A stretch of 34,760 nucleotides of DNA from Gordonia otitidis NBRC 100426. Lineage in GTDB: Bacteria; Actinomycetota; Actinomycetes; Mycobacteriales; Mycobacteriaceae. The DNA is taken from contig NZ_BAFB01000169.1 of assembly GCF_000248075.1 (NCBI RefSeq), positions 1-34,760 of the forward strand. The letters are read 5' to 3'. The position numbers were made by a program, and so were the translations under genes. Below the pieces are notes generated by a model. The model was given only the letters and a program-made list of their open reading frames with translations. It had not been told where the DNA came from and searched no databases. Positions 32,831 to 34,760 of this stretch are shown here, in pieces. Numbering within the stretch: the first letter of the stretch is position 1; every line of letters begins with the position of its first letter.

Positions 32831-32904
32831 AGCACTCGCCGGTGCGCACGTCGGTGTTGCGGCTCCTCCGCGCGCCTGCCACCTCTGGGTCGGCGCGCAG
32901 ACTA

Positions 32905-32921
32905 ACGTCATGAGCTGACGT
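32905..32921. promoter_or_regulatory. 17-bp palindrome before moeA
   Basis: ACGTCA-TGAGC-TGACGT lies 26 bases before the moeA ATG. It may be an operator; no matching regulator is encoded here. Confidence 0.35.
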
Positions 32922-32947
32922 ATGTCGTTGCGAGGCAATGAGGTGAG

Positions 32948-34261
32948 ATGCGGTCCGTCGAAGATCATCTGACGCTGGTGACCGCTGCAGCAGTCGCTCC
33001 GCGGCCGGTGCGAGTGGCCATCTCCGAGGCGCAGGGCCTGATGTGTGCGGAGGAGGTCGTCACCGAGCGACCGATGCCCGGTTTCGATCAGGCTGCCATC
33101 GACGGTTATGCGGTGCGAGCCGTCGACGTGGCACTGGCCGGTGTGCCTGCTCCCAGCGATCCGGACGAGTTCGAGGAGTTCGACGCCGGTGGTGCCGAGC
33201 TCGTCGACCCCGAGGCCGGTGAGCCGATGATCGTCTCGCTCCCGGTGGTCGGTGAGGTCGCGCCGGGTGCGCGCACTCCCACACGGCTTCAGCCGAGGCA
33301 GGCGGTGCGCGTCGAGACTGGTGCCCCGATGCCGACGCTGGCCGACGCCGTCGTGCCCCTGCGCTGGACAGACGGTGGCGAGCAGAAGGTCAAGGTCGGG
33401 CACGGCGTCGACAGCGGTGACTACGTTCGACGCATCGGTGACGACGTACAGCCGGGCGACGTCGCGGTCCGCGCAGGCTCGATCATCGGTCCGGCGCAGG
33501 TGGGACTGCTCGCCGCGGTGGGACAGTCGCGGGTGCTGGTTCATCCCAAGCCGCGACTGTCGGTGATCTCGGTCGGCAGTGAGCTCGTCGACATCGACCG
33601 CACGCCCGGTCCCGGCCAGATCTACGACGTCAACAGCTACGCCCTTGCCGCGGCGGCGCGTGACGCCGGTGCCGACGTGAACCGCGTCGGGTTGGCCGAA
33701 CGTGAATCGTCTCGGCTGCGTGAAGTGGTTGAGGCGCAACTCATCCGGTCGGAGATCGTCGTGATCTGTGGAGCGGTGGGCGGAACGGCGTCGCGAGCCA
33801 TCGCCGACGCGTTGGCCGACCTCGGCGACCTCGAGATCGTGCGAGTGGCCATGCATCCGGGGTCGGTCCAGGGCTTCGGGCGGCTCGGCCGCGACGAGGT
33901 CCCCACGTTTCTGCTGCCCGCCAATCCGGTCAGTGCGCTCGTGACGTTCGAGGTCATGGTTCGACCCTTGATCAGAATCGCGCTGGGCAAACGCCAGCCG
34001 ATGCGACGCATCATCACGGCCAGGACGATCGGGCCGATCGCCTCCGTCGCAGGTCGCAAGGGATATCTCCGCGGGCAGTTGATGCGCGACGAGAAGTCGG
34101 GGGAGTACCTGGTGCAGGTACTCGGAGCGTCGCCGACGGGATCGTCGCATCTGCTGGCCGAACTCGCCGACGCGAACTGCCTGATCATCGTCGACCCCGA
34201 CGTCGAAGAGCTCGGCACGGGTGACGAGGTGGAGGTCGCTTTCCTCGCTCAGCGGGGATGA
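32948..34261 (+). CDS. moeA: MoeA-like molybdopterin molybdotransferase paralogue (MoeA1/Glp type)
   Basis: The 437-aa protein has the MoeA domains in order: an N-terminal part with RPMPGFDQAAIDGYAVR (about 41-57), the beta domain, the MoCF-type domain from 204 (RLSVISVGSELVDIDR, then NSYALAAAARDAGADV) and a C-terminal domain from about 350. MoeA inserts molybdate into adenylylated molybdopterin. The SGGVSxGxxD loop of active enzymes is replaced by CGAVGGTASRAIAD (274-287) and the MKPGKP segment by MHPGSVQGF. The mycobacterial MoeA1 between galU and rimJ seems, from memory, to share some of these changes. The ATG follows GAGGTGAG. Confidence 0.88.
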   Translation: MRSVEDHLTLVTAAAVAPRPVRVAISEAQGLMCAEEVVTERPMPGFDQAAIDGYAVRAVDVALAGVPAPSDPDEFEEFDAGGAELVDPEAGEPMIVSLPVVGEVAPGARTPTRLQPRQAVRVETGAPMPTLADAVVPLRWTDGGEQKVKVGHGVDSGDYVRRIGDDVQPGDVAVRAGSIIGPAQVGLLAAVGQSRVLVHPKPRLSVISVGSELVDIDRTPGPGQIYDVNSYALAAAARDAGADVNRVGLAERESSRLREVVEAQLIRSEIVVICGAVGGTASRAIADALADLGDLEIVRVAMHPGSVQGFGRLGRDEVPTFLLPANPVSALVTFEVMVRPLIRIALGKRQPMRRIITARTIGPIASVAGRKGYLRGQLMRDEKSGEYLVQVLGASPTGSSHLLAELADANCLIIVDPDVEELGTGDEVEVAFLAQRG

Positions 34262-34323
34262 GCAGACGCGAAGGCTCGATCAGCGCATGTGCGCGAGCAG
34301 GTCACGCGACAACGTTCACCGAA

Positions 34324-34329
34324 TAGACT
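34324..34329 (+). promoter_or_regulatory. Candidate leaderless -10 box of rimJ
   Basis: TAGACT is followed by seven bases and then the GTG at 34337. Confidence 0.45.
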
Positions 34330-34336
34330 CGTCGAC

Positions 34337-34760
34337 GTGTTCAGATGGTTGAGCGGTGTTCCGGCCAGTCCTGGGTGGCCGGCGACGTTGGGACCATTGG
34401 TTTCTCGCGGTGGCGCCGTGACGTTGCGTCCGGTGCGTGTGCGCGACGCCAAGAACTGGAGTGATCTCCGGATACGCAACCAGAACTCTCTGCTGCCCTG
34501 GGAGCCGACAGGTGTGGGGAGTTGGGCCGAGCGTCATCAGCCTGCGTCGTGGCCGCCGCTGTACGCGGTGCTCAAATCCGAGGCCAAGCGCGGCACCATC
34601 CTGCCGTTCGTCATCGAAGTCGACGGGCACTACGTCGGGCAGCTCACCGTGGGGAACATCCAGCGCGGCGCGGTGCGCACCGCATGGATCGGATACTGGA
34701 TCGACCAGGACCACTTCGGGCAGGGAATCGCCACTGCCGCAGTCGCATTGGGGGTCGACC
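34337..34760 (+). CDS. rimJ: GNAT N-acetyltransferase, RimJ-like (partial, runs off the window)
   Basis: The frame from the GTG at 34337 is open to the end of the window, 141 residues (MFRWLSGVPASPGWPATLGP at the start). It shows the RimJ/RimL pattern: LRPVRVRDAKNWSDLR, then FVIEVDGHYVGQLTV (strand 4) and AWIGYWIDQDHFGQGIATAA, which is the acetyl-CoA-binding (Q/R)GxG(I/L) loop. Family members acetylate the N-terminus of ribosomal protein S5 or other alpha-amines. It follows the moeA-like gene by 75 bases, as in mycobacterial Rv0994-Rv0995. Confidence 0.87.
   Translation, partial: MFRWLSGVPASPGWPATLGPLVSRGGAVTLRPVRVRDAKNWSDLRIRNQNSLLPWEPTGVGSWAERHQPASWPPLYAVLKSEAKRGTILPFVIEVDGHYVGQLTVGNIQRGAVRTAWIGYWIDQDHFGQGIATAAVALGVD

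Noticed and set aside
32222-34150. Very long open frame on the reverse strand (642 codons) across galU and moeA
   Set aside because: It is antisense to two well-supported genes, its translation is Arg/His/Asp-rich without domains, and such frames are common in high-GC DNA.
1-34760. tRNA, rRNA, insertion sequences, phage or plasmid genes
   Set aside because: No cloverleaf, transposase, integrase or terminal inverted repeat was recognised anywhere in the window.

Overview
The window comes from a high-GC Gram-positive bacterium with an outer mycolic-acid membrane, most likely Gordoniaceae (Gordonia or Williamsia) or a close relative in the Mycobacteriales; genus and species cannot be decided from the sequence alone. 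The main evidence is two tandem MspA-type outer-membrane porins, a cysteine-free ribosomal protein L32, and a gene order that, from memory, follows the Mycobacterium tuberculosis Rv0958-Rv0995 neighbourhood (MoxR ATPase/VWA pair, rpmF, mprA-mprB-pepD-moaB2, mscL, Ruc, 5-FCL, galU, moeA, rimJ), with accessory genes inserted between these anchors.

Region 1 (1-4885) is an organosulfonate uptake and desulfonation locus: the tail of an unknown gene, a TauE/SafE exporter, an SsuC/TauC permease, a lipoprotein TauA/SsuA binding protein, a TauB/SsuB ATPase and a TauD-like Fe(II)/2-oxoglutarate dioxygenase. Region 2 (5003-9488) holds a MoxR-type AAA+ ATPase with its VWA partner, then a DUF1707/LiaF-like envelope protein preceded by a striking nested repeat, ending in a 21-bp perfect hairpin. 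Region 3 (9489-12658) has an auxin-efflux-type carrier, a DUF4190 protein with a repeat-rich N-terminus, rpmF with a structured leader, and a TRIC-family channel.

Region 4 (12656-17731) has a short-chain dehydrogenase divergent from an AurF-type diiron oxygenase that is translationally coupled to an FprB-type ferredoxin/ferredoxin-NADP reductase fusion, probably a self-contained oxygenase and electron-donor pair; three copies of TGTTGTCA lie in the shared promoter. A DctA dicarboxylate transporter follows. Region 5 (17732-22672) is the envelope-stress module mprA-mprB-pepD plus moaB2 and a 61-aa conserved-looking small protein. Region 6 (22673-24908) has the porin pair and, on the other strand, a 37-codon Pro/Arg-rich micro-ORF with an excellent ribosome binding site, resembling a proline-rich antimicrobial peptide.

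Region 7 (24928-29772) has MscL with an unusually long C-terminal tail, a SAF-domain membrane protein, NhaA and a sodium:alanine symporter; three DnaA-box-like sites lie between the SAF gene and nhaA. Region 8 (29945-34760) has the redox-regulated chaperone homologue Ruc under a CIRCE/HrcA operator, a secreted two-cysteine protein, 5-formyl-THF cyclo-ligase, galU, a MoeA-like gene and the start of rimJ.

Several genes show a TAnnnT-like -10 box 6-7 nt before the start codon, pointing to leaderless transcripts. Convergent gene pairs are separated by perfect 15-21 bp hairpins that generally lack a T-tract.
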